Origin: Pseudomonas sp. TH15
Lineage (GTDB): Bacteria > Pseudomonadota > Gammaproteobacteria > Pseudomonadales > Pseudomonadaceae
Length of the DNA: 64,000 nucleotides
Direction: 5' to 3'
Assembly (NCBI RefSeq): GCF_016651105.1
Contig: NZ_JAEKEL010000001.1
Location: 2,594,001-2,658,000 of the forward strand
Within the stretch, counting starts at the first letter, position 1. Each line of letters starts with the position of its first letter. Below are positions 8,805 through 16,362 of the stretch, piece by piece. A program made the position numbers and the translations under genes. The notes beneath the pieces are model-generated. The model was given only the letters and a program-made list of their open reading frames with translations, made no database searches and was not told where the DNA came from.

Positions 8805-9208
8805 TCAAGGCGCCAACATCCGCAAGGCCGCCGAAGTCAAAAACGCCGAACGATTCTTCTCCTCCGGATGATGGTGAACGTGAAGATCAATCCGCTCCAG
8901 CAGGTAGCCCGGTAGCGTAATACTCAGTTCCTGCGGACTCCCGAGGCACCGACCGACATCCGCATCCACCAACGCCCAAACGCAGCCCGCGTATTTCTGA
9001 TTGGAGAAGTGAGTTCCAAGTTTCCCAGCGACCGGAATGGCTGCACCACTTTCCGCCAGAATTTCGATGTGGGCCTCTATGGCCGCTTTTGCCATCTCAA
9101 TGGCATCCTCTTGATCCTCTCCGGCAGAAAAACACCCCGGCAGATCCGGCACCTCAACCCCCAGGCACATTCACCGTCACTGGCAGACATTGCGATTGGA
9201 TAGAGCAT
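8805..9208 (-). pseudogene. hicB: HicB-family antitoxin, orphan and frameshifted
   Basis: Type II toxin-antitoxin antitoxin of the HicB family. The N-terminal partial RNase H-like fold is split. ATG 9208 reads MLYPIAMSASDGECAWG, then the frame is lost at a run of five C on the plus strand (9158-9162). The next frame continues VEVPDLPGCFSAGEDQEDA to the end, with the ribbon-helix-helix-like C-terminus LSITLPGYLLERIDLHVHH. One added base restores a normal HicB of about 134 aa. No HicA toxin gene (about 60 aa, dsRBD fold) exists upstream; that interval holds a repeat and a terminator. It is either a decayed TA pair or an orphan antitoxin broken by a sequencing slip. Confidence 0.8.
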
Positions 9209-9210
9209 CT

Positions 9211-9310
9211 AGATCATCCCCTTGAGCACGCAGCGCTTTTTGTTAGAGAGATCAAAGCGTAAAGGGGGATGGCGTTTCTGCAATCAACGGTGTGTTTCTG
9301 AATCATTCTG
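9211..9310. repeat. Direct repeat copy 1 (about 100 bp), directly before hicB
   Basis: Imperfect copy of the block at 10388-10489 in the same orientation. Matching stretches include agatcat-ccctt at the left edge, ttagaga, aagcgta, ggggga-tggcg and a 26-base core at 9277-9302 with one mismatch. On the minus strand it ends two bases before the hicB start codon. Confidence 0.75.
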
Positions 9311-9370
9311 CAACGGGGCAAAGGTTAAAAACTGGAATAGACATTGCGGTACGGTAAATACCAGAAAGAA

Positions 9371-9400
9371 AAAGCCCGGCACTTTGCCGGGCTTTTTTAA
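9371..9400. terminator. Terminator downstream of the zeta/52-aa pair
   Basis: A ten-pair AAAGCCCGGC/GCCGGGCTTT stem with a five-base loop lies between direct-repeat copy 1 and the end of the 52-aa gene. It is likely to end the minus-strand toxin transcript. Confidence 0.85.
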
Positions 9401-9415
9401 AATTCAGTAAAGTAA

Positions 9416-9574
9416 TCACGCCTGCTTTTCACGCGCCGCCGACATCACTTCATTCTGTTTTTTGGTAGCTTCGGTGAGCACTTCACTGTAAACGCGTTTC
9501 TTCTCTTCCGATTTCGCATTCCGAATGAAGTCTGCGAATGGACTCGTGGACTCTTTTGTGGATCCGAATTTCAT
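9416..9574 (-). CDS. 52-aa protein coupled to the zeta-type toxin gene
   Basis: A small gene. The product starts MKFGSTKESTSPFADFIRNA and ends with a charged helix rich in Lys, Glu and Gln (SEEKKRVYSEVLTEATKKQ, then NEVMSAAREKQA). The ATG overlaps the toxin stop as ATGA, so translation is coupled. The overlap and the position right before the terminator make it a real partner gene. It is not recognisable as a known epsilon antitoxin; an antitoxin or toxin-modulating role is inference from context. Confidence 0.65.
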   Translation of the reverse strand: MKFGSTKESTSPFADFIRNAKSEEKKRVYSEVLTEATKKQNEVMSAAREKQA

Positions 9575-10320
9575 GGGGTTACTCCGTCATTGATCCCAAG
9601 CATGGCCATCAGATCGTGTCTCGTATGCTTCTCGGGGATATGGTAGTCGATCTTGTCGACGCCAGCCTTGTAGAGGCGTCCAGAATTATCAATGTGCTTC
9701 ACGAGCAGATCGACATGAATGTCCTTGCCAAACTCTAGCTTAAGGGTGTTTACCACGTCACGCGCTGCAAAGTATTGGTCGACGAAATGCTCCGGTCGAA
9801 TCCTTCGTCCTTCGGCTTCCTCACGGGCTCTGACAAAGGACCAGGCAAGTCTAGGATCTTGATAGACGTAGAGAATTTGCACAAATCTCCCTTTGTCTAG
9901 GCAGCGCTGCACATTTTTCCTTGCGATCTCCATATTGGAAAGCGTCCCGTCCAGCAGGAAAGACTGTTTTCGCTCCAGGGCAAGGTCAATCAGCTTTCCG
10001 ACGAGAATTGAAACGGCTCCTTGGAAAAGCCAGGCATTGCCACCTTGATAGGCTTCAAATTCGTTTCTGAGCTCGTCTGGATCGATTCGCAGGATGGGGG
10101 TATCGGAGAAGAGGTTCAGCAGGGCTAATGATGCCTCTGTTTTACCAGCGCCCGGCGAACCTGCCATGAATACCGAAACAGGCTCTTTTTCGGGAGGATA
10201 GGTGGCCTGATCGGTTAGCCGCATACCGATAGCTTTCTTGTTTGATCGAGCAAACTTGATTGCACCATCCCAGATGGCCTGCTCCGCTTCCGTCATTCCC
10301 TGCCTTTTATCTTCCTGCAC
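9571..10320 (-). CDS. Zeta-toxin family kinase
   Basis: 249 aa P-loop kinase. Walker A is GSPGAGKT at residues 54-61, with a following LRIDPDELRNEF region and FLLDGTLSNMEIARKN in the Walker B/substrate part, as in zeta/PezT toxins. These phosphorylate UDP-N-acetylglucosamine and block cell-wall synthesis; that activity is family knowledge, not shown here. It lies 68 bases downstream of direct repeat copy 2 and overlaps the 52-aa gene by four bases. In classical epsilon-zeta pairs the antitoxin comes first; here the small gene comes second, a reversed order. Confidence 0.8.
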   Translation of the reverse strand: MQEDKRQGMTEAEQAIWDGAIKFARSNKKAIGMRLTDQATYPPEKEPVSVFMAGSPGAGKTEASLALLNLFSDTPILRIDPDELRNEFEAYQGGNAWLFQGAVSILVGKLIDLALERKQSFLLDGTLSNMEIARKNVQRCLDKGRFVQILYVYQDPRLAWSFVRAREEAEGRRIRPEHFVDQYFAARDVVNTLKLEFGKDIHVDLLVKHIDNSGRLYKAGVDKIDYHIPEKHTRHDLMAMLGINDGVTP

Positions 10321-10387
10321 TGAGCGCGCAACCTCTTAGAGTGAGCAGTGATTTGCCGTGTGCTCCGGATTTTCTGTACCGAGCGCC

Positions 10388-10489
10388 AGATCATTCCCTT
10401 GAACAGACTCCACTTGTTGTCATTAGAGAACCCGAAGCGTAGAGGGGACTGGCGAATCTGCAATCAACGGAGTGTTTCTGAAAGGTTCC
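10388..10489. repeat. Direct repeat copy 2 (about 100 bp), before the zeta-toxin gene
   Basis: Partner of the block at 9211-9310. The left edges match (agatcattcccttgaaca here) and the core is at 10457-10482. On the minus strand it lies between the tRNA-Gly terminator and the zeta gene. Confidence 0.75.
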
Positions 10490-10524
10490 GTACTGCCCAG
10501 ATGGCAAACATCAAATCCCGGCCA

Positions 10525-10556
10525 CAAAAAAACCGGCCCTGTTAGGCCGGTTTTTT
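10525..10556. terminator. Terminator downstream of tRNA-Gly
   Basis: An eight-pair AACCGGCC/GGCCGGTT stem with a six-base loop, flanked by A and T runs, so usable from both sides. On the minus strand it follows the tRNA by about 50 bases. Confidence 0.85.
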
Positions 10557-10605
10557 CTGTTCCTGATCTCCCGTCGAAAAGCGCAACGTTAGACCGATAT
10601 TTGAG

Positions 10606-10679
10606 TGGAGCGGGTGAAGGGAATCGAACCCTCGTTATCAGCTTGGGAAGCTGGAGTAATGCCATTATACGACACCCGC
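10606..10679 (-). tRNA. tRNA-Gly (anticodon CCC)
   Basis: The 74-base cloverleaf includes an encoded CCA end. The acceptor GCGGGTG pairs with CACCCGC. The anticodon loop TTCCCAA gives CCC (bases 10645-10647 on the plus strand read GGG). The T arm has GGTTCGATTCC. The accessory repeat/toxin patch begins just after its terminator, and tRNA genes are common integration spots. Confidence 0.95.
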
Positions 10680-10837
10680 TCAGAGCGGCTGACTTTGTAC
10701 CAGATGTGCGCGCGGATTTGAAGTTTTTCTTTTACTCATGAACGCTTTAAATCACTGAAAACGGTCAGTCGCGGGCGAGCGCTGCGGTGCGTAAAGCAAA
10801 ATCTCAACCCCGCAGACTAGCTCGCGATGACGTTGTT

Positions 10838-11722
10838 TCAGATTGCCAGTGCATGTTGGTCCTGGACGTAGTGGTAACGCGGTCGGCTGGTGTGTTGCGC
10901 CGGTTTCAGGAAGCCCAGCAGTGCGTTTTGGCTGTCTCGGCAGGCGGCTTTGTGTTCCATGTCGAGAAAGTGCCCGGTGGCTTGCAAGGTGCTGAAGGTG
11001 GCGTGTTGCACGTGGTTGGCGAATAGCCGGGCGCCTTCGGCGGCGGTGTATTCGTCCCATTCGCCGTTCATGAACAGCACCGGCACGTTGATTTTTTCGG
11101 CAGCCTTGAGGAAGCACTGGCGGTCGCTGTGCAGCAGGTCGCTGATGTGGAAGTGCATCTGCCCGTATTCGTGTTCAGCCAGGCTGCTCACGTGGCGATA
11201 GTTGAAGCGCTTGAACAGCGACGGCAAGTGTTTGCCGATGGTGCTGTTCACCAGGTTGCCGACCCGGTCGCCGTCCCGGCTGCCGAGGTAATCGACGCCG
11301 CGTTCCAGGTAGTCGCGCATGTGCTCGTTGATCTCCGGGGAGAACGAGCTGATCACGGCTTTTTCAATGCGCCGTGGCTGGTGGGCGAGGGCGACCAGGG
11401 TCGCGGCGCCACCCCAGGAAAACGACAGCACGTGTTCAGCGGCGAAGTGGTCGATCAGCTCCAGCAAGATCTGCCCTTCGACTTCCTTGGTCAGCAATTT
11501 CTCATGCAGGTTGTGGGCTTTTGACTTGCCCGCGTAGGGCTGGTCGTAGCAAACCACGTTGAACTGCGGGTGTAGGTTTTTCACGGTCTGAGCAAACGAC
11601 GCAGTCGTGGCCATCGAGCCGTTGACGAGAATAATGGTCTTCTCTGCGGCGTCTGCGCGATAGAACTCCGTGTAAACCCGATACTGACCCTGTATATCCA
11701 GCACAGCGATTTCTGGCCTCAT
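10838..11722 (-). CDS. phaG: PhaG, (R)-3-hydroxyacyl-ACP to CoA link of mcl-PHA synthesis
   Basis: 294 aa alpha/beta-hydrolase-fold enzyme. PhaG diverts 3-hydroxyacyl-ACP from fatty-acid synthesis to polyhydroxyalkanoate precursors (described as transacylase, more recently as thioesterase). The start MRPEIAVLDIQGQYRVYTEF is the characteristic PhaG N-terminus, and AGGAG lies 9 bases before it. The frame is open about 60 codons further upstream, but that part is not family-like. The nucleophile elbow FSWGGA has its Ser at about 102. NGEWDEYT and GHFLDME carry the Asp and His. The related RhlA is excluded by the N-terminus and the C-terminal HALAI. Confidence 0.92.
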   Translation of the reverse strand: MRPEIAVLDIQGQYRVYTEFYRADAAEKTIILVNGSMATTASFAQTVKNLHPQFNVVCYDQPYAGKSKAHNLHEKLLTKEVEGQILLELIDHFAAEHVLSFSWGGAATLVALAHQPRRIEKAVISSFSPEINEHMRDYLERGVDYLGSRDGDRVGNLVNSTIGKHLPSLFKRFNYRHVSSLAEHEYGQMHFHISDLLHSDRQCFLKAAEKINVPVLFMNGEWDEYTAAEGARLFANHVQHATFSTLQATGHFLDMEHKAACRDSQNALLGFLKPAQHTSRPRYHYVQDQHALAI

Positions 11723-12033
11723 GTCATAAGACTCCTGGGCAAGCGGGTATGCGCGCAAATGAGATTGCACGAGATTTGTGACAGTAGGCATACGCCTGGA
11801 ATTTGGAGCCCATGTCGATCCATTGAAGGCCGGTCGACGGGTTTTATTATTGGCGGGCAATCTGCCGGTGGAATGCAGAACCTGAGGGTTCTTGGCCGGC
11901 AAAAGATTTCTTAGAGGTATGTTGTGACTCGTCGGTCACATTTCGGCCGACGTCCTGATTCAAGCAGGGGTCACGCTATCGCGCAAGTGTCATTGGTAAA
12001 TTGTTCGACAACTTCTGCTGAGCGGTCGCCTGC
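11723..12033. other. Intergenic stretch, phaG upstream region
   Basis: No gene, repeat or RNA is recognised. It should carry the phaG promoter (minus strand); no confident -35/-10 pair is seen. Confidence 0.5.
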
Positions 12034-12726
12034 TTAGATCAATTGGATCTCTTCGGTGCGCAACGCACGGTACTCGCCCGGTTTTAGCGCGTTATCGAGC
12101 AGCAGCGGGCCCATGCTTTCGCGGTGCAGGTGCAGCACCTTGTTGTCAAAGTGGCCGAACATGCGCTTCACCTGGTGATACCGGCCTTCGACGATGCCCA
12201 GCCGCGCGGACTTTGGCCCCAGCAGGACCAGTTCAGCGGGTTGGGTGGTGAGATCCTCGAAGGCGAAATACAGACCCTCGGTGAACTTGATCGCATACTC
12301 CGGGCCAATGTCCTGTTCGGTCTCGACGTAATAGACCTTCGGTAGTTTGGTCTGGGGTTGGGTCAGGCGGCGCGACCAGCTGCCGTCGTTGGTGATGATC
12401 ATCAGGCCGGTGGTGTTGAAGTCCAGGCGACCGGCGATGTGCAGGTCGTCCTTGTCCGGCTCATGGATCAGGTCGAGCACAGTCGGGTGTTGCGGATCGC
12501 GGGTGGCGCTGACGCAGCCGGGCGGCTTGTTCAGCATGAAGTAGCGCGCCGGTTTACCGACTTGCAGCACTTCATCGTCGACTTCCACGCGACTGAACTC
12601 CAGCACCTCGGCATGCGGGTCGCTGACGACTTTTGCGTCGATCCGCACGCGTTTTTCCACCAGCAACAGACGAACCTGCTTACGGTTGAAGCGCGGCAGG
12701 TTGCTGAGGAAACGGTCGACACGCAT
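12034..12726 (-). CDS. rsuA: RsuA-type 16S rRNA pseudouridine synthase
   Basis: 230 aa. The N-terminal S4-like RNA-binding domain (MRVDRFLSNLPRFNRKQVR) precedes the RsuA/RluB/E/F catalytic domain. The catalytic Asp is in GRLDFNTTGL at residue 102, the same number as in E. coli RsuA, which makes pseudouridine 516 of 16S rRNA. Later motifs LGIVEGRYHQVKRMFGH are diagnostic. It is monocistronic here, with a small CWC gene upstream on the same strand (33 bases). Confidence 0.92.
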   Translation of the reverse strand: MRVDRFLSNLPRFNRKQVRLLLVEKRVRIDAKVVSDPHAEVLEFSRVEVDDEVLQVGKPARYFMLNKPPGCVSATRDPQHPTVLDLIHEPDKDDLHIAGRLDFNTTGLMIITNDGSWSRRLTQPQTKLPKVYYVETEQDIGPEYAIKFTEGLYFAFEDLTTQPAELVLLGPKSARLGIVEGRYHQVKRMFGHFDNKVLHLHRESMGPLLLDNALKPGEYRALRTEEIQLI

Positions 12727-12759
12727 GGCTAGACGTCGGAGGGAAAAGGGCCGCGCATC

Positions 12760-13005
12760 TTACGTGATCGGCCGGGCCGCTGCTTGCAACTGCACCTCGA
12801 CCTGCGCGCAGCGTGGGCACAGGCAGGAAATATCGCGCAACTCGGCCGGCAGCGCTTCGAGTACCGCCGGGTCGATGCTCACGCCGTAGCACCAGCAGGC
12901 GCGGTCGGCGGTTCGCGGGTTGGCCAGGCTGCAGTCGTTGGGGGCGCCGCAGGCCGGGCAGAGGTCAGGTTTCTTATTCAGCTTCATATTCAGCTTCTTA
13001 TTCAT
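12760..13005 (-). CDS. Cysteine-rich CWC family protein
   Basis: 81 aa (75 if the inner ATG at 12987 is used). Cysteine pairs LCPACGAPNDC, CWCYG and CLCPRC suggest zinc binding; the CWC motif defines the family. The first 12 codons hold a near-duplication (aataagaagctgaat repeated around the second ATG), which blurs the start; the inner ATG has the better AAGAAG upstream. The C-terminal end of a diguanylate-cyclase remnant overlaps the 5' end. Function unknown. Confidence 0.75.
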   Translation of the reverse strand: MNKKLNMKLNKKPDLCPACGAPNDCSLANPRTADRACWCYGVSIDPAVLEALPAELRDISCLCPRCAQVEVQLQAAARPIT

Positions 13006-13130
13006 AAGCGGAGTGAGGCATTTCCACGCAGGTGCGGTTGCGGCCGGCTTGTTTGGCCCGGTACATCGCATGATCGGCCCGGGACAGCAGCGTGTGCAAG
13101 GTTTCATCGAACGTAGCAGCGGCCGATGGT
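12998..13130 (-). pseudogene. 3' remnant of a GGDEF (diguanylate cyclase) gene
   Basis: The frame reads ATFDETLHTLLSRADHAMY and RAKQAGRNRTCVEM before TAA, the standard end of a GGDEF domain. No GGDEF motif, PAS domain or start lies upstream; instead the sequence runs into a REP element about 50 bases away. All but the last 40 or so codons are gone. Its stop overlaps the CWC start, so the CWC gene was probably the second gene of a two-gene unit. Confidence 0.75.
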
Positions 13131-13175
13131 GTGCATTCTAAGGGCAGTGTCTGCAAATAACTGGATGACTGACAC

Positions 13176-13210
13176 ACTGCTATCGCGAGCAGGCTCGCTA
13201 CCACAGGGGG
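13176..13210. repeat. Single REP element
   Basis: The GCGAGCAGGCTCGC palindrome with flanking bases of the fluorescens REP type. It sits at the broken edge of the GGDEF remnant. Confidence 0.75.
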
Positions 13211-13336
13211 CTGCGTTGGGTATGGCCACCGCTGATCTGATGTCAGTCCTTGTTGGGCACTTGATTGATCCGTATCAGTCAAAACTGTGTCGGCTGCTCT
13301 GTCCTGTTGCGGCCGTGGGTCTTTCAGGAGGCCGCC

Positions 13337-13588
13337 ATGCGTGTACAGAAGATGTTGCTCGGTGCAGTTCTGGTTTTTGGTTTGTCCGGTTGTTACTACT
13401 ACGCCGGCCCCTACGACGCCTATCCTGCCACTTACTACTATCCCGGCTATTACTCGCCTTATTACTACGGTGGTTATTACGGTCCGCGTTACTACGGCGG
13501 CGCCCGCTATTACTACGGCGGCTACGGTTATCGAGGTGGTTACGGACGGGGTTATCACGGCGGCGGATATCATGGTGGCCACCATTAA
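13337..13588 (+). CDS. Small Tyr/Gly-rich lipoprotein
   Basis: 83 aa. The signal peptide MRVQKMLLGAVLVFGLSGC has lipobox LSGC. The mature part is almost entirely Tyr, Gly, Pro, Arg and His, with YYYGGY-type repeats ending in GGYHGGHH. AGGAGG at 13326-13331 precedes the ATG at 13337; an earlier in-frame ATG has no such site. The region right around the start (aggaggccgccatg) is identical to that of the next gene, so the two are likely duplicates. Low-complexity aromatic surface protein; function unknown. Confidence 0.75.
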   Translation: MRVQKMLLGAVLVFGLSGCYYYAGPYDAYPATYYYPGYYSPYYYGGYYGPRYYGGARYYYGGYGYRGGYGRGYHGGGYHGGHH

Positions 13589-13769
13589 TCAGTTGCTGAA
13601 TGACGACGTTTTGCGGATGAACAAGGTTTCATAAATCACTTGTTTCAACTTGTTGCAGAAACGCACCAGATGCCGAAAACGCTGTCTGATTTTTCGTCAG
13701 TCACCGAATAATCGACTGACGCCCGCCAGCGTCGCTGGTGTGGCCCACCCGCGGTCCAAGGAGGCCGCC

Positions 13770-14177
13770 ATGTATAGACGAATCCTACTGCTTGCTGCGT
13801 TGATGTTTTCCGTTGCCGGTTGCGCCCCTTACTCTTACGCGGACTCGTATTACAGCTCCGAGGTCTACACCTCACCCGCACCGGCTTACTACAACGCGGG
13901 CGGCAATTATTACAGCGGTGGCAGCACGTACTACTCGGCGCCGCGCTACTACCAGCCAGCACCGCGTTATTACCAGCAACCGCGCTATTACCAACCGGCG
14001 CCGCGCTACTATCAGCCCGCTCCACGCTACTACGAGAGCCGCCGCTGGCACGGCAATGATCGTGGCAACTGGGACGGCCACCGTCGCGGCGGTTGGGACA
14101 ACGATCACCGGGGTCGCGGCAACTACGACCGACACAGCGGACGTGGCGACCACAATGGGCGGGGCAACCGCTGGTAA
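13770..14177 (+). CDS. Tyr-rich repeat lipoprotein
   Basis: 135 aa. The signal peptide is MYRRILLLAALMFSVAGC (lipobox VAGC). About 100 residues of mature sequence contain PRYYQPA-type heptads repeated about five times, then an Arg/Gly/Asp/His-rich tail (GNWDGHRRGGWDNDHRGRG). It has the same aggaggccgccatg start context as the upstream gene and is followed by a terminator. Tyr-rich repeats might self-associate or bind polysaccharide, but that is guesswork. Confidence 0.75.
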   Translation: MYRRILLLAALMFSVAGCAPYSYADSYYSSEVYTSPAPAYYNAGGNYYSGGSTYYSAPRYYQPAPRYYQQPRYYQPAPRYYQPAPRYYESRRWHGNDRGNWDGHRRGGWDNDHRGRGNYDRHSGRGDHNGRGNRW

Positions 14178-14191
14178 TCACCCGCAATAGA

Positions 14192-14218
14192 AAGCGGCGC
14201 ATTGAGCGCCGCTTTTTT
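14192..14218 (+). terminator. Terminator after the Tyr-rich lipoprotein
   Basis: A nine-pair AAGCGGCGC/GCGCCGCTT stem with a five-base loop, followed by T residues. Confidence 0.85.
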
Positions 14219-14242
14219 GTGCCTGAATTTCACCCTGGAAAG

Positions 14243-15355
14243 TCAGTACTCCGACAAATCCGCCAACGGATGCCGTCCTTCCCAAACCTTATGAAAATGC
14301 GCCTCCACCACCGCATCCGGCACATTGTTGATATCCGGCCAGTGCCAGTGCGGCTTCTGATCCTTGTCGATCAGCCGCGCCCGCACCCCTTCACTGAATT
14401 CCGGGTGACGGCAGCAGTTGAGGCTCAGGGTGTATTCCATCTGAAAGACTTCAGCCAATGACAGATGCCGGGCCCGGGCGATTTGTTCCCAGACCAGATG
14501 AGCGGTCAGGGGCGAGCCCTCAGTCATGGTCTTCGCCGCGCGGCTGAGCAGCGGATCGGTGTGACCCCGCAAATGGCTGATTGCCTTCCAGGCACAGCGC
14601 ACATCGCTGACATCCAGCAGTTCGTCGATCTGCTGGCGACGCGGCAGCCATTGCGCTTCAGGCGACTGCGCGACGGCTTCCTGTTGCAATGCCTTGAGCA
14701 GGCTGTTGAGTTGCATCGAGGTCTGTTCCTGCCAGTTCAATTGCAGCAAGCCTTCGACCAGTTCTTCCTGCTGTTCTTCAAGCAGGAACCGGTCCGCCAG
14801 ATCCAGATCGATCGCATCACGGGCATTCATGTGCGCGCCGGTCAGGCCGAGGAACAACCCGAGCTTGCCGGGCAGTCGTGACAGAAACCAACTGGCGCCG
14901 ACATCCGGGTACAAGCCGATGCTGATCTCCGGCATCGCCAGGCGGCTGGTTGGCGTGACAATCCGGATGCTCGCCCCTTGCAGCAGTCCCATGCCGCCGC
15001 CGAGCACGTAACCGTGACCCCAGCAGATCAGCGGTTTTGGATAGGTGTGCAGCATGAAGTCCAGGCGATATTCCGCGGCGAAGAATTGCGCGGCCAGCGG
15101 TGGTACTTCGCCGGGATGGTTGCGGCAGGCTTCGACCAGGCTGCGTACTTCGCCACCGGCACAGAAGGCTTTGGCGCCGTTGCCCCGCAACAGCACGCAG
15201 ACGATTTGTGGCTCCTTGGCCCAAGCGTCCAGTTGATCGCGCAGGGCATTGATCATCGGCAGGGACAAGGCATTCAGCGACTTTTCGGCGTCCAGGCTGG
15301 CGATGCCGATGCGCGCGCCGTCGGTGCCGGTAAGTTCTTCGAAGTGCAAATTCAT
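14243..15355 (-). CDS. Enoyl-CoA hydratase/3-hydroxyisobutyryl-CoA hydrolase family protein
   Basis: 370 aa crotonase-fold protein, the length of the 3-hydroxyisobutyryl-CoA hydrolase (HIBYL-CoA-H) branch. Oxyanion-hole segments are KAFCAGGEVRSL and GYVLGGGMGLLQGA; the catalytic Glu is in AMPEISIGLYPDVGASWFL, as in HIBYL-CoA hydrolases of valine breakdown. The ATG follows GAGGTCACG. It is convergent with the lipoprotein genes and divergent from ung. PAO1 has a gene of this kind in the same place near ung. The exact substrate is inferred. Confidence 0.85.
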   Translation of the reverse strand: MNLHFEELTGTDGARIGIASLDAEKSLNALSLPMINALRDQLDAWAKEPQIVCVLLRGNGAKAFCAGGEVRSLVEACRNHPGEVPPLAAQFFAAEYRLDFMLHTYPKPLICWGHGYVLGGGMGLLQGASIRIVTPTSRLAMPEISIGLYPDVGASWFLSRLPGKLGLFLGLTGAHMNARDAIDLDLADRFLLEEQQEELVEGLLQLNWQEQTSMQLNSLLKALQQEAVAQSPEAQWLPRRQQIDELLDVSDVRCAWKAISHLRGHTDPLLSRAAKTMTEGSPLTAHLVWEQIARARHLSLAEVFQMEYTLSLNCCRHPEFSEGVRARLIDKDQKPHWHWPDINNVPDAVVEAHFHKVWEGRHPLADLSEY

Positions 15356-15481
15356 CGTGACCTCGATCGGGAATTTGAGCGTTCAGTATGATCGCAAAGT
15401 AGGAAAGTGCCGGATCTGCGTCAGATCAATTGACAAGGAGGTTGGGGTTTCCTAGGGTTCGCCCCATTGTTTTTGCCGGGT

Positions 15482-16180
15482 ATGACCATGACTGCTGACG
15501 ACCGTATCAAACTCGAACCGAGCTGGAAGGAGGCACTGCGTGCTGAATTCGACCAGCCCTACATGGCAGAGTTGCGCTCATTCCTGCAACAGGAGCGCGC
15601 GGCCGGCAAGGAAATTTATCCGCCTGGTCCGATGATCTTCAATGCGCTCAACTCCACGCCGCTGGACAAGGTCAAGGTCGTGATCCTCGGGCAGGACCCC
15701 TATCACGGCCCCGGCCAGGCCCATGGCTTGTGCTTCTCGGTGCAACCGGGCGTGCCGGCGCCGCCGTCGCTGGTGAACATCTATAAAGAGTTGAAACGCG
15801 ATCTGAACATCGACATCCCGAGCCACGGCTGCCTGCAAAGCTGGGCCGATCAGGGCGTGTTGATGATCAACACCACCATGACCGTCGAGCGCGCCAACGC
15901 CAATGCGCACAAGGACAAGGGCTGGCAGTTTTTCACCGATCGGATCATTGAAGTGGTCAGCGAACATCAGCCGCATCTGGTGTTCATGCTGTGGGGCGCG
16001 CATGCCCAGGGCAAGCAGAAGCTGATTGATGCTACGAAGCATCTGGTGCTGACGTCGGTGCATCCTTCGCCGCTGTCCGCTTATCGCGGCTTCCTCGGTT
16101 GCGGACACTTCAGCCGGACCAACAAGTTTCTGGAGCAGAATGGCGAAACGCCGATCGAGTGGCGGTTGCCGCCGGTTTGA
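15482..16180 (+). CDS. ung: Uracil-DNA glycosylase
   Basis: 232 aa, family-1 UDG that removes uracil from DNA and starts base-excision repair. The water-activating loop GQDPYHG is at about 70-76 with catalytic Asp72. The uracil-binding [11 protein letters not shown] and the DNA-intercalating [11 protein letters not shown] loop are all present. The start could be ATG 15482 or 15488 ([13 protein letters not shown]); a TTG further up is unlikely. A second ATG so close makes the first two residues uncertain. Confidence 0.95.
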   Translation: MTMTADDRIKLEPSWKEALRAEFDQPYMAELRSFLQQERAAGKEIYPPGPMIFNALNSTPLDKVKVVILGQDPYHGPGQAHGLCFSVQPGVPAPPSLVNIYKELKRDLNIDIPSHGCLQSWADQGVLMINTTMTVERANANAHKDKGWQFFTDRIIEVVSEHQPHLVFMLWGAHAQGKQKLIDATKHLVLTSVHPSPLSAYRGFLGCGHFSRTNKFLEQNGETPIEWRLPPV

Positions 16181-16200
16181 TGGGATGACCGTGAGGGCTT

Positions 16201-16338
16201 TTGTGGCGAGGGAGCTTGCTGTGGCGAGGGGGCTTTCCCCCGTTGGGTCGAGCAGCGGCCCTGCTTTTTGCCAAACACCGCATTTACAGGTTTTACGACT
16301 GCTTCGCAGCCGAACGGGGGCAAGCCCCCTCGCCACAG
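16201..16338. repeat. REP-type repeat pair (tggcgaggggg family)
   Basis: Outward-facing copies of tggcgagggggctttcccccg and cgggggcaagccccctcgcca lie at the two ends, with a short spacer containing gcttcgcagcc. The same family recurs at 60709-60842. Confidence 0.8.
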
Positions 16339-16362
16339 TCATCACCTGTCACTGGGGCGGTG

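Noticed and set aside
10585..10600. attC-like GTTAGAC near the tRNA-Gly
   Set aside because: A single short match without the paired inverse core or hairpin of an integron site.
12760..13107. Longer start for the CWC protein
   Set aside because: The extension overlaps the GGDEF remnant and adds residues unlike the family.
13900..14040. CRISPR-like tandem repeats
   Set aside because: The repeats encode PRYYQPA heptads in a lipoprotein; there are no spacers of constant length and no cas genes.
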